From contig CM068585.1 in NCBI GenBank assembly GCA_035048485.1, forward strand, positions 54,989,910 to 55,053,909: a DNA stretch of 64,000 nt. Direction: 5' to 3'. The position numbers and the translations under genes are program-made. This DNA is from Pteria penguin (taxonomy: Eukaryota > Mollusca > Bivalvia > Pterioida > Pteriidae). Of the stretch, positions 47,461 through 58,617 are shown in pieces. The notes beneath the pieces are model-generated. The model was not told the DNA's origin and searched no databases. It worked only from the letters and a program-made list of their open reading frames with translations. The number at the start of each line of letters is the position of its first letter. Position 1 is the first letter of the stretch.

Positions 47461-49024
47461 TTAGTAGATAGTACAATATACTATCCATATTTAACGAGAA
47501 AACATAGTTTGTCTTACATACATTTGCTAATTTTATTTCTAGGGGCGACTAAAGGAGGGTGTTAGTCGTCTTGGATTAATATACATAATTATACGTTGTT
47601 TTCTATTTCATTGCAAATCGTAATCCGTCTGACTTTATAGGTCTATGTGGACACATATGTAATTATCGGTTAATCTCTTTCATTTGATGATGTATTTTCA
47701 AGTACTGCATAGGATTACATGACGTTACTACTGTACATGTTTACAAGCACACTGTGTGTACTGTAGATCATATTGATACCAAGGAAAAACAATATTTAAA
47801 CATATTTCATCATGCATTTCTACTGCGTAAAGTTAGTCAACTCGATAGTCGAATCCTTACGTACGTACAAACTTACACCTGTTGGTGAAACGGACAATAC
47901 GTTGAACTAAGCATGCGCGTATGTAGAGTTACGCCATTGGCGTAAGGTTTAGTTAGTCGAAAATTTACCCGTTGATGAAACGGGCGCCAGGACGCTCCCA
48001 ACGCAAATAACATTACTACAGGGCTGCAATTAATCAGAGTAGAGAAATTTATTATTTATTTAAATCATATGGCCAAACTCTTTAGAATAAATACACAATA
48101 ATACTTAAATCTATCAATTGTTCATGTTCAGTAACAAGATAAATTTGTAATTAAAAGAGATATATGTGACAAAAAATTAAGCAATCAGAAATGTTTTCAA
48201 TACACAATACGTGAAATGTATATATTCATCAATATATTTGAACATTTATAATAATACTAATCCATCTGTTCATATCCATGTGTTTATTGGGGGTTTTTTT
48301 GCAAAAACTATATATCATATTATTATGTAGTCATATCACTTTTTTTCGCAAACTCTTCAGAATTATACTCAGTCGAAAGTTTTCAGCTTTAACCAAAACT
48401 TAAATGCAGTGACGGCAATGTCTTCACTTCAGCCGTGCATTCACTTATAGGATATACGTACTGCGTTTGATTGTTTCTGATAAGTTATACCGTTGGAAAC
48501 AAAATTTTCCTGGCGACGCAACATCGTAACAGCTCAATATGCAGTTCAGCTGCGGCGGGTCGAGATAAAATAGCATGTCAGAAAACATGCTGCATGACGG
48601 TACGTCAAAATGTCGTCATGTACTTTGTCAGTTTTGCTGATTCAACGTATTGTAATAACGGTACACATGAATGGTAGGACTTGAAAAATCGTCCTTGATA
48701 CGAGGCTTAAAATGGATTTTGAGAGCAAAAGACGAAGTTGTTATAGACAGTATTTCTGATAGTTGGAGTAAGAGTCAACGTAGACAAAGCGTACTTACAA
48801 TGTAGTAATACATTTGAGGACGGTATATCGTGAGTTATACATGCCTCAAGGCTAACGTGTGGACCAATCAGAATTGTAAAAACAAAACAGTTGAATTAGA
48901 ATTGAACTGATACCTAGTGCCGTTATATAATGTACATATTTGGTACAAAATCCCATCCCCATACTTTTTCCCCTGGTTTGCCCTTCGGTTTCATGATTCT
49001 AGAACAACCAAGTTTATTTAATTA

Positions 49025-49735
49025 TATTATACTAGTTTTGAGTGCTTTTGTACTGGCGGTCTACTTTTCAGTGCTTTTGTACTGACTTGAAATATATACT
49101 TAAAATCTTTCCGTCATGAAATTATGTAAATCATTCTAAAACTAAGTAGTATCTCCCTCATGCATAGCTTTAACCTTAGATTGATTTATGGTTCACTTTT
49201 TCGGTCATTTTGGTTTCAATACTGCTCCAAATATTTATATAATATGAGAATTCCTACCACTCGGTCACGCGCATCTCTGTAGGGACATAAATTGTCGAAG
49301 TGCGCATCTGGTGCACAACATTAAAATGTATATATATTCTACATTTATTATAATCACTAGGTCGGAGTCACTGCTGGTGGACTGATAATCCCCGAGGGCA
49401 TCATAAATCTAGTTTTCAGTGCTTTTGTACTGACGGTCTACTTTTCAGTGCATTTGTACTGATTTGAAATATACTTAAGAATTTTCCGTAATGAAAATAT
49501 GTAAATCATTCTAAAACTAAGGAGTATCTCCCTCATGCATAGCCATGTCCTTCGATTGATTCTTTGGTTCACTTTTTCGGTCAGTGTGGTTTCAATACTC
49601 TTCTTCAAATATTTATATGATATGAGAATTCCTACCATTCGACCACGAGTATCACCGAAAGACATAAGTTGTCGAAATGTGCATCTGGTGCACAAAATGA
49701 AAACGTACATATGTTCTATATTTATATTTAGATCA
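49025..49735 (+). mobile_element. Tandem PLE-like terminal repeats (family 2), two units
   Basis: Head-to-tail units at about 49025-49340 and 49345-49735, each with paired CAGTGCTTTTGTACTGA-like repeats, GTATCTCCCTCATGCATAGC, TTTTTCGGTCA and GTCGAA(G/A)TG(C/T)GCATCTGGTGC. Between them lies TCACTGCTGGTGGACTGATA, the VTAGG-coding junction. Same family as 9395-10085 but in the opposite orientation. Confidence 0.6.
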
Positions 49736-50420
49736 TATTTAAAGGAATGGCATTGATAATGGATTTTTTTGGAGATACAGAAGTAGAACAACTGTTTCGC
49801 AGAGTGTACAAAGTTTGTAAATCGGATTCACTTATATGCCTCGATTAAAAAAAATTAATATCATTCCTTATAATTTAATTCATTGTTAAAAAGAGAGAAA
49901 AACAAAAGTAGTGACTATTGCAGTATTTATTGAAAAAATATGAACATTTTTAATTTGGCGCATTGATAAATGCGTCACCGAGATTGCTCAATCACAGTTA
50001 ACGCTACATGTCGCTACGATGACCCTCCTGTTTTTACCTCTATCGACATAAAGAGCAAAAACCTTTAATAGGCTGTATACAGCGGTTGCCTTGAAAATTA
50101 AATTATTCCATAATATTCTCATAATATGTACGACTAATTTTGAAAGTTAACCACTTTAATTACTCAGGACAGAAAGAGGAGAGAGAAAATCCAGCACTGA
50201 CTTTTTCAATATTGCTGTCAACGCATATTGTTGTAACATTATCATACAGTTAAGTGAAATTAAAAATATTAAATTGTGAATGGCCACAGTAATACCCTAG
50301 TGTTATATATGAGAAAAGAAATAATATGGTGATGTGGTTTGGGTTTTGTTTTTATTGAAAAAATATTTGCTTGTTAATTTGCCTGTACTTAGGGGTTATT
50401 TATACCTAAGAGTATTCTAT

Positions 50421-50744
50421 TAAACAATACGTGCTTTTCACAAAATTCTTTTTTATTGGAGGGCATTTCAGATTCATATTATTTTGTTCATGGATTGGAA
50501 GGCCTTAAAAGTTAAAGAACAGTAGAACGCAAACACAGGAATGGCCCATGATGAAGCGTAGTTTTAGTTCTGAATACGATTATGTGTAGTTTGAACATTT
50601 TACAGATCCTACTTCAGATTTAAAAGAAAAACAAAACGATCTATAAAACATAAAGACCTTTATAAATAGCAAAGAACAAAAACTCGTCATGTCGTCTGCA
50701 ATTGTAGTGTGAACCAATGTATACTGTATAAAAATACATTACTC
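50421..50744. other. Non-coding stretch, nothing recognised
   Basis: Unique AT-rich sequence between block B and the tRNA-like sequence. Confidence 0.35.
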
Positions 50745-50816
50745 TACAGCGCTGATGTCGTAGCGGTATTGGTAGAGTGCAGTTTGTAAGCACTATAGTG
50801 TAGATTCGAATCCAGG
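50745..50816 (+). mobile_element. tRNA-like SINE head or tRNA pseudogene
   Basis: Shows an A box-like GTAGCGGTATTGGTAGAG and a B box AGATTCGAATCC with a TTTGTAA anticodon-like loop. The acceptor ends do not pair, so it is not a functional tRNA gene. No SINE body is evident downstream. Confidence 0.5.
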
Positions 50817-50857
50817 CAATTATAGGGGTTGTTTTTTCTTAATTCATTTATTTATGT

Positions 50858-51021
50858 TGTTTTTGATTAGTGTTTTACGTCGCTTTGAACAATTTGTCAG
50901 TTATATCGCTACATGGAGGCAGGATGTTACAAACGTCTTAATCGTAGTGGCGCAATCCGGGAATCGAACCGGGACGTCGGCGTATTAAGCCAAGCGCTTA
51001 ACCACTACACTATGCCTGCCC
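50858..51021 (-). mobile_element. tRNA-derived SINE (type 2), second copy
   Basis: Same family as 14862-15032: on the minus strand a head with A box (GTAGTGGTTAAGCG) and B box (GGTTCGATTCCC), then a tail with GCGACGTAAAACACTAATC. A 13-bp target duplication with one mismatch flanks it (CATTTATTTATGT at 50845-50857, CATTTGTTTATGT at 51022-51034). Confidence 0.85.
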
Positions 51022-51050
51022 CATTTGTTTATGTATTTATTAATATAATG

Positions 51051-51121
51051 TACTACTACTATTACTACTACTACTACTACTACTATTATTATTATTATTT
51101 TTTTTTTTTTTTTTTTTTTTT
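51051..51121. repeat. (ACT)n, (ATT)n and poly-T microsatellite
   Basis: Compound repeat next to the SINE head end; encodes an artefactual poly-tyrosine/phenylalanine frame. Confidence 0.95.
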
Positions 51122-51314
51122 GATTAATATTATATATTTAGAGTTATTGAGATAAGTCCATTTTACCATTTTCAAAAATATTTGATTATTGTATTACGTC
51201 ATATCATTATTATTTACGGACGTGTGGCTTTGATCAAAGTGTAAAAACATACCAATTCATACAGTGACCATATTAAAGCTGGCCGTATTAAAGATGACAC
51301 TAGAAATAAAGTAT

Positions 51315-51400
51315 TCTATTATTTACCATGAAATGGCTCGCAGTCAGTTTCTGCATTCCATCTTCTCTTGCAATCACCACATACATTTTTCGTATTCATA
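51315..51400 (-). other. Possible isolated exon (cysteine-containing)
   Basis: The minus strand reads NVCGDCKRRWNAETDCEPFH and then GTAAAT, a possible donor. A 20-base stretch around GATTG(C/T)AAGAGAAGATG also occurs at 42472-42492, just upstream of the receptor start codon. No acceptor or partner exon is convincing. Confidence 0.2.
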
Positions 51401-51715
51401 TATTTTGTGATTAGAAAGATACTTGTTGATATATACTTGAAGGGAAAATGATAACCATTAATGTATTGGGTGTCCTTAAAAGTATACCCATTCCATACCC
51501 ATTATAGTACTAAATATTACAGAAATATGTCTTAGGCTGATTTCTCAAAGCATCAGTGAGGAACAATGCATTCCTAAGAGTCCGCCAGTTCATCTGCAAT
51601 AGACCTGTAGTTCTGACTTATGTTTGTAAAAATGACAGTATGATAACATGAATTATTAAACTAAAACAATTAACAAAATTAAAAAAAAATACCAAAAGAA
51701 ATAAGAGAGAGAAGG

Positions 51716-51716
<1 letters not shown>
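51401..51716. other. Non-coding stretch, nothing recognised
   Basis: Unique AT-rich sequence. Confidence 0.35.

Positions 51717-51749
<33 letters not shown>
51717..51749. repeat. G33 homopolymer
   Basis: Uninterrupted run of 33 G on the plus strand, a strong quadruplex candidate. Exact length may be a sequencing estimate. Confidence 0.9.
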
Positions 51750-51751
<2 letters not shown>

Positions 51752-52191
51752 ACCCAAACAAAACAAACCCAGCAGAGGCATACTATAAAACAAAGGCTTT
51801 TCTTATCGAGATTTATATATACATTTATATTTCTAAATTAAAATGTATGTGCGTATATTCCAGGTAAATATAACTGTTTCATAACTGTGTATTAAAATAG
51901 TGAAGGAGAAATTTTTAAAAGTAAAAAAAAAGCTCCAGAACTATAAAGTAGTGAATTAATACACAAGTAATAAATTATTGAATAATAAATAAATAATACC
52001 TGAATGTGATCAGTACCTATAAATTTTATACGAAAAGCGAATTCAATACACCAGAACTGATAGCAAATCGACCACAGAGGAAATCGCTTGTCATTCATTT
52101 TAAATAACACAATGCATTCTATTCCAATTCTGTTGCAACATTTATAGAGATTGCACCCATGTATTGTCATGTGACGACCTTTAGGTTTAAA

Positions 52192-52200
52192 CCCCCCCCC

Positions 52201-52231
<31 letters not shown>

Positions 52232-52239
52232 ACACACAT
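52192..52239. repeat. C26 homopolymer followed by (AC)11
   Basis: A 26-C run passes directly into an AC repeat. The minus-strand frame at 51892-52257 begins with a glycine run from this tract. Confidence 0.9.
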
Positions 52240-52315
52240 TACTTTTTTCTCTACCAATGATTTTCACACAAAATTAAGAAATTGTGGTAGAATTGGTCGG
52301 GTTTGACATTTGTAT

Positions 52316-52940
52316 TCAATAGACAATATGATATCGAGATCATCAAATAGAATATAGGTCTTGTATTAGGCCCCTTTACAGCCTTATGCAGACTTTTACT
52401 TGAACGTTGCACGCTGACTAACAGGGCGATGGGGACTATATGACGGGCCTTGTCCAAACCTCTTTCAGAGGAGACATGGTCCTGAACCTCGTCCCCTCTG
52501 ACTGTTAGTCGGGCTCCTACAGATCTAGGGTCTTAGCTCGCTTTTAGACTGGCAGATCACGGTTTATCATGTTGATGTCGCATATATTTTTATACCATTA
52601 TGTGTTTTACATTTTTATGACCTCTCAATATGCGATACCTGTTGACCCTTGTTCTTTACATGGAGGATTATTTATAAATTTTTAAATGTACGTCCTTTGA
52701 TTGTTCTGCTGTTACGGTGAGTGGGAATGTGGGCCCGTAAACCGGTTAACCACACCATTTGTTTGGCTTTTGTCAAATTAAATGACCGTCCTAAGTCGGT
52801 ATCGTAATTGCACTACAATCAAGTATTTTTGTAATGTGTTATATGTTCTAGTATATTATTTATATTCATGTATTGTATAGCTCCATGGTGACTTCCGCCA
52901 CATGGCTGAGCCAGTAACTCCTCTTTTTTCTTTCAATGAC
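52316..52940 (+). mobile_element. PLE-like family 2 C-terminal and 3' region, second copy
   Basis: About 95% identical by eye to 36757-37375, from RQYDIEIIK through TNRA(V/M)GTI, the stop and the shared 3' region, to TGGTGACTTC(T/C)GCCACAT and the CTCTTTTTTCTTTC end. It lacks flanking terminal repeats, so it is a fragment. Confidence 0.6.
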
Positions 52941-53514
52941 TTGACCTGTAATACCACGTGGTGTACCACATGACAGATATATACAGCTAAGGACCGACGG
53001 GGCGGCGCATTCGATTTCCAGACAGCTTATCTACTCGTATTATCAAGGTATTTCTTGTCATGTTTATTACCTTTATGTATACTTGTAATTAGCAAATATA
53101 TTGCTAATTTACAATAATATACTAATTAAACCTTTGTTCTTATTATAATAGCGTAATATAACAAAGTTCAGAGGACAATAACTTTCTTTAACTGAAAATT
53201 TTACGTGTTTACGTGTTGCTCTTTCATTCGAATGACATACGTAAATTTGTCCTATAAAATAGTTCAGTGCTTAAATATTCACTCGATATTCAATAATGTT
53301 GCTTGAAATAGCAATATAAATGTAACAGAGACATATATACTAAAAGCATATATGTCTCTGAGTGTAACAACGTATCTGCCTTTTGTTATATCACCACCTA
53401 CTTAATCTACATGTAACTTAACAGCAACCCCACTTTAATGGGAGACTGTGCCGCCTCCCCCCCCCCCCCCCCCCATTTTTTTTCTTTCAAAAATATGTAG
53501 ATCCGCCTATGAAC
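52941..53514. other. Non-coding stretch, nothing recognised
   Basis: Contains an inverted ATATGTCTCTG pair at 53327-53360 and a C-run at 53457-53474. Confidence 0.35.
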
Positions 53515-54092
53515 AGTATTTCCCTTATTACGTACAGTAACAATGTATTCAGTAAGAATCATGTATAGCAGTGGCTAATACAAGGGCGCTCACCCTGTTG
53601 ACTGGGACATAGAAGTCTTACATAAAAAACCCCGTGTCCTGTCAAAACTAGCAAAGTATTTGATCCTTATTTAAAATGACATATAAATTCAAGTAAACAG
53701 TGTCATATTTAGAACAGATACCTGGATCTGCCCCAACCACTGGATCCAAATCGTAAATTGTCGAGTAGGATGTTTAAATTATAGTATATTTAAATTGAAA
53801 CCATACAACCCCTCTTCCCTCCTCTCCCCCTCTCTCTCATCATCTCCTATATTACGTATTATAACAATGTATTTAGTATGGGTCATGTATAGCAACGGCG
53901 AATACAATTAAAGGCGCTCGCCCTGTTGATTGGGACATAGAATTCTTACATAAAAAACCATTGTCCTTTCAAAACTAGCGAGGTATTTGACCCTTATTTC
54001 CAAAATGACACAAATTCAAGTAAACAGTGTCATATTTAGAGCAGATCTGCCCCAACCACCGGATCCAAATCGTAAATTGTCGAGTAGGATGT
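53515..54092. repeat. Tandem repeat, two units of ~335 and ~250 bp
   Basis: The unit starting CCCTTATTACGTA-like at 53521 recurs at 53850. Both contain GTTGA(C/T)TGGGACATAGAA, CTTACATAAAAAACC and CGTAAATTGTCGAGTAGGAT. The second unit is cut at 54092 by the PLE-LINE patch, and its expected end (TATAGTATATTTAAA...ACCATA) reappears at 54843-54900. Confidence 0.85.
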
Positions 54093-54720
54093 TTAACTTA
54101 TTGTCAATCAATAATCCTAACTTTAAGGATTACATACATGAAATCTATCCCCATGAACTTGAGATAAAAGAGACAACCGAGAGCAATAATTCCGCTTCGT
54201 ATCTGGATATATTTTTAACTTTCGACAGTAATGGTCATTTGGACACCTCTCTGTATGACAAACGTGACGATTTTAACTTCCAAATAACTAACTTTCCGTT
54301 TCTTTGCAGCAATATCCCGTCCTCACCTGCCTATGGAGTTTTTATATCTCAACTTATAAGGTACGCAAGAGCCTGTTCTCTATACGACTGTTTCATTCCA
54401 AGGGCCAAACGACTGGCCACTAAGTTGCTCCTGCAGGGATATATTAAAGAACGTCTGAAATCGTCACTGAGGAACTTCTACGGTCGCTATGGGTATCTTG
54501 TACGTAAATATGATGTGCCTCTTTCTAGAATGATTGATAATATTCTGGAATGCGACTAAATGACCTGTTCAGTGAACACCAAATATGACTTTGTATACCA
54601 GTTTTGTACGTTCGTATGTACAATTAGGAAACCAAAACTCTTGATTTTGACATGTTTCTTAAGAACCGTTGTGACGGGTGATGCATGCAAACAGGAGACG
54701 CTTACTCTCCCCGGGCACCT
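54093..54720 (+). pseudogene. PLE reverse-transcriptase C-terminal fragment
   Basis: From LLSINNPNFKDYIHEIYPHE at 54093 to the stop at 54559 the frame is open and about 70% identical by eye to 56593-57055 of the larger PLE: YLDIFLTFDSNG, LYDKRDDFNFQITNFPF, SNIPSSPAYGVFISQLIRYA, FYGRYGYLVRKYDVPLSRM. It starts just after the catalytic YIDD, which is missing. The 3' region that follows contains the conserved PLE motif in reverse (54665-54735). The initiator ATG lies in unrelated repeat DNA, so the encoded 190-residue frame is a chance fusion. Confidence 0.85.
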
Positions 54721-54721
54721 G

Positions 54722-54842
54722 GTCTCACCTCGGAATTTTTCAGTATTTCGGGGTTCACATCAGTTTCTTTTTGAAACTTACACGATTTTGTATCTGTCCT
54801 TGGACTTTGAGAATGATTAACGGTTTGGTACTTCTTCGATAT
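54722..54842 (-). mobile_element. LINE fragment fused to the PLE end
   Basis: Matches 23965-24090 of the LINE almost exactly (CTCGGAATTTTTCAGTAT, TTACACGATTTTGTATCTGT, CTTCGATATTGA). It corresponds to the end of RNase H and the start of the following region. It abuts the PLE 3' end without a linker. Confidence 0.85.
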
Positions 54843-54886
54843 TGAATATAGTATATTTAAAATCGAGACCATATAACCCCCATCCA

Positions 54887-54901
<15 letters not shown>

Positions 54902-54968
<67 letters not shown>
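54902..54968. repeat. (TA)33 microsatellite
   Basis: Long AT dinucleotide run following a (CT)n stretch at the end of the interrupted tandem repeat. Confidence 0.97.
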
Positions 54969-54970
<2 letters not shown>

Positions 54971-56100
54971 AGAATGCCTTCATCAGAAAGTAACGGCACA
55001 CGCATGGAATCTGTGAAATTGCCTATTTTAATGCGACATGTCTTTTTTTTTTATCTTTGTTCTTCTACATGTAATCAGTTCTCTATTATGTAATAAACAT
55101 CCGGTTGTTTGACTAGGTAAATATCGCCCGTAATCTCATATAGTGTGTTACATATCATGCTGTAAACTGGTAATCGTAGTTAACAGTACCTTCGTAAGTA
55201 CATGTATGAGGGGACAGAATATATTAAGTAACAGGTTGAAACATATCCAGTTGTTACATTTCAATGTTAATTTTGTGTTTTGGCAAAATTAAACCGTCAA
55301 TTTAACAGTGACTTATAAAGTTTAGGACAAAAACTGATTTTCACTCTTCAAAAGTGAAGCAATTTGTTTTACATACGATCATTTATTTATTTTTATATCA
55401 TAAACTAAACTGCATGAATTATTTAAGCTCGATTTCTTCCGCATTTCCTCTGATAATAACAATATTATGGAATACATTCGAAATGTGAGATTTCTAAAGC
55501 TGTGATATAAAGTGCTATTCTGTTTCATTAATTTACACACGAATTAAATAAATAGCTGCATTACAGCCTTTATCGCGTAGCGAGAAGGAAATACGCACAC
55601 CCAAAGCCATACTCGTTCACTCCAGTTGGACACTGTTTAAAAAAAGGGGGGGGGGGGGCATGTTGGTGGAACTAAATTAACGGCGTTTTATCGGTGAATG
55701 GCCGCTAATTTTTGAAGAATGCAATATTGACTTATTAACATTAATTATGAATGCCTTTAAACTTGAAGGGGAGTGGGGATTGGCCTTAAGGTCGTAACAT
55801 AACAATATTTGGATGGAGTCTCTACACCGATTGCAAAAGATGTAAATTAAACATCAATCATTATGTGTTATTAAAATGATTGATAGGGATATATAGAAAT
55901 AATTATTATTATTTTTTTTTTTTTGTATTTATTTATCTATTTACAATTAAAACTCTGGTTTTCCGTTAAATTCGTCCAGCGAATTTTAAAAAATTATTTT
56001 TATTAAATTCATTTTTATCTATTATTTTAATACAGAAAAGTTTGATGTCCTTATTGTAAATAAATTCATAAGTAAAGAAATAGATAAATAATATATAAAT
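54969..56100. other. Non-coding stretch, nothing recognised
   Basis: AT-rich sequence with a G-run at 55649-55658 and T-runs at 55912-55924. No gene recognised. Confidence 0.4.
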
Positions 56101-56210
56101 AAGAAAATAAATAAATAAATGAAGTGCGCCGAGGAAGGCCGCTGGCCGAAATGTACGGAAAAATTGCTTTTATTATAGATAAATAAATAAATAAATAAAT
56201 ACATAAATTT
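56101..56210. repeat. (AATA)n tracts around a GGCCGCTGGCC motif
   Basis: Two (AAAT)n/(AATA)n tracts flank GAGGAAGGCCGCTGGCCGAA and ATGTACGGAAAAATTGC. A GGCC-N-TGGCCGAA motif followed by such tails recalls the termini of other retroelements, but no coding part is attached. Confidence 0.5.
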
Positions 56211-56268
56211 AAATATGTCTTGTTCTATATATTGTACTTATTTTCCCCTCCCTTAATGCACCTCTATG

Positions 56269-56686
56269 AATGTAAAGATGATAGATAAATCTAAAGCACA
56301 AGTCCAAAAATCGTAAAACCAGAGGACATACAAAATCAGTGAAAATGAAAAACAAATGGAAAATAACAAAATATGTCTACTTGAAGAGCATATGTGTACC
56401 CCTGTGATGGAGTGAGATCAGGTGCCCGGGGAGAGTGAGCATCTCCTGCTTGCTAGCAACACCCGTCACATTTACCCCGTAGAAAGAGTCAGATCGTGTA
56501 AATTCCATATGTATTGATATATGGAGAAGTCGAAGTAGGCAACCTTCTAGTATAGAAGGTATCAAATCTTTGTAAAATGATCGGAATCGGTCTCAGTCCA
56601 GAATAGCATTTAAAAGTCTGGATAACGAGATATCATATGGAGTAATGAGAGTCTCGTAACGAGTATAGAATTTCCTCAGTGACGTT
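56269..56686 (-). repeat. PLE direct terminal repeat, downstream copy
   Basis: Matches 59637-60040 at roughly 92-95% by eye. It contains the last ~31 RT codons (56593-56686), the 3' region with the GAGAT...ATCTC motif (56410-56445) and the start of the following unit, including an ATG matching that of the nuclease frame. Confidence 0.88.
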
Positions 56687-57860
56687 GCTAGTCTAGCACA
56701 TATATAACCCTGGTTGAGCAGCTTAACTGAAAGTCGCCTAGCCCTCAGAACAAAGTCACTGTAATTTGAACATGCTCTGGAATAACGTATTAACTGAGAT
56801 ATAAATACGCCGTATGCGGGCGATGATGGAATGTTGCTACTTATGAAAGGAAAGTTTGTGATAGCGAAATTGAAATCGTCACGTTTGTCATAGAGTGAGG
56901 TGTTCAATTGACCATTAATGTCGAAAGACAACATAATATCTAAATACGAAGTAGAATTACTACTTTCTGTGGTTTCTTTGACCTCAAGTTCACTTGGATA
57001 GATGATGCTAAAGTAATCCGCGAATGAAGGATTATTAATTGAAAGCAAGTCATCTATATATCTGTAAGTAAAATTGAAGACAAGAGCCAATTGTTTTTTC
57101 CTTGCGAAAGCAAAGACTGAATGAATTCAGCTTCGTATGAGTAAAGGAATATGTCAGCCAGAAGCGGAGCACAGTTAGTGCCCATTGGAATGCCGACAAT
57201 TTGTTGAAAAACCTTACCTCCAAACACCACAAAAATGTTATCGATAAGAAAGTTCAACATCTGGATGACAGCTGTTTCAGTGTATTTATTTTTGGAATCA
57301 GAATTTTCCCTAACAAAGTAAGTTTTATCGTGGCGTATTACTATATATTTGAATTTGCGGTTTCCGTTTTTACTAGTAAATGCATTTTGAATAATTTCCG
57401 CTAATTTGTCTTTTAATTTCTGATGAGGGATCGTTGTGTAAAGAGTGGAAAAGTCAAAAGACTTGATAAAGTGAATTTTAGTAAAACTTTTTGATTTTAG
57501 ATTTTCTAACAACTATTTTGAATTTTTAAGCGTCCACATTTGATTAATTCCACTTCTGGAATATACTGTTTCGCAATATATATGAAGGCTAGATTTAATT
57601 TCTGATAATATTTTTGTGAGTAGCATCGATACAGATTTTGTGGAACACTTCGAGGAACCAGCGATAAAGCGTTGTTTGTAAGGATTTTTGTGCATTTTTG
57701 GAAAGCAGTACAAATATGGAAGTTCTAAATTTAATTTATTTGAGTCAATACCAAACGTATTGAGGACAGATTTATGATTCTCGAGTACTTCCGAAACCGA
57801 AAAGTTCGTGAGAGTATAAGTAGGATTTCCTGGAGCTGAATTTAATCCTAATTCTTTCAC
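56593..57860 (-). pseudogene. PLE reverse transcriptase, two interruptions
   Basis: Frame 57860-57513 has the fingers: YLYCFPKMHKNPYKQRFIAG and SSKCSTKSVSMLLTKIL. After a stop, frame 57512-57054 has motif A (SFDFSTLYTTIPH) and motif B (VGIPMGTNCAPLLADIFLYS). After a frameshift near 57060-57090, frame 57090-56593 has motif C (YRYIDDLLSINNP) and the thumb (LYDKRDDFNFAITNFPF, SNIPSSPAYGVFISQLIRYS). Catalytic aspartates are all present. Only two lesions separate it from an intact RT, suggesting recent inactivation. Confidence 0.88.
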
Positions 57861-58617
57861 TAGGCTGTCAAAGTAATATTTCTTACAAGTAAATGTATAA
57901 TTATTGGATGCTTTATCTGCTGGTGTAATGGTATAATGTTCTTGGAGGAAGGTAAGTTCTCTGACAACATCAGCATCTTTAAAAATAGATTCGAATCTGG
58001 TGTTTACAGAACATTGTAATTTTTAATTTTTGATCTTAGCGGTACTGTAATAGATTTTATCCATTCCGAAAGAGTGTCGATCTGTACTTCCTCTCTTTTT
58101 GCCCATCGTGTGGCATATTCCTCGCAGCAGTTCATAATATTCTCAAAATTTTGGCTCCATGTGAATGATCTGGGTTCTCTGTATTTTGGACCTTTAAGTA
58201 AAATTTCTCTTAATTTAGTGTTTTTAACAATATCGAGATCACCAGTAACGACATGGCCACAAGGAGAATAAACAAAATTAGATGAGGAACATGCACAAGA
58301 TTGAGGATGGCATGCAGAGTTGCTAAGATCAAGACACTGTAGAAACCCTTTGTAATTATAAATTTTGGATGCAACTGATGGCGTGTAGCTATGGGAAATA
58401 CATGGCGGATCTTTGTTTTTGAAATATGGAGGTATTTTCTCTAAACAGACTTATGATTTAAAATTTGGCCAAAATTTAAATAATCAATGCCTTTATTTGC
58501 AAATTTAATTTTAATGAAAGGGCGATTAGATTTTTCCATAGAAATATCTGACTTGACGGGACGAAAAAGCGGTCGATATGTCCATAATAATGCCATCTAG
58601 TCTATACTCTGCAGAGC
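57861..58617 (-). pseudogene. PLE linker between nuclease and RT
   Basis: Readable in shifting minus-strand frames, for example SHSYTPSVASKIYNYKGF, CACSSSNFVYSPCGHVVTGD and KYREPRSFTWSQNFENIM, but with several stops. This is the region upstream of RT fingers in relatives; no catalytic motif is expected here. Confidence 0.6.

Larger units (their letters stand above)
47107..50420. repeat. Duplicated block B, right copy
   Basis: Counterpart of 15205-16650, matching at 47107-47330, 47955-48655 and 49935-50420. Two extra segments interrupt it: 47335-47955, with the PLE-like 3' block at 47391-47460, and 48660-49935, with the tandem PLE ends. TGGCGTAA-type motifs occur at least six times between 47195 and 47950. 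Confidence 0.75.

Noticed and set aside
50745..50816. Functional tRNA gene
   Set aside because: A and B boxes are present but the acceptor stem does not pair, so it is a SINE head or pseudogene.
53515..54092. Two direct repeats as a CRISPR-like or satellite array
   Set aside because: Only two diverged units without spacers; an ordinary tandem duplication.
53987..54559. Intact 190-residue gene
   Set aside because: The ATG and first ~35 codons come from the unrelated tandem repeat; only the remainder is PLE sequence, so it is a chance fusion.
54842..55093. Open frames made of isoleucine-tyrosine repeats
   Set aside because: They are translations of the (TA)n microsatellite.
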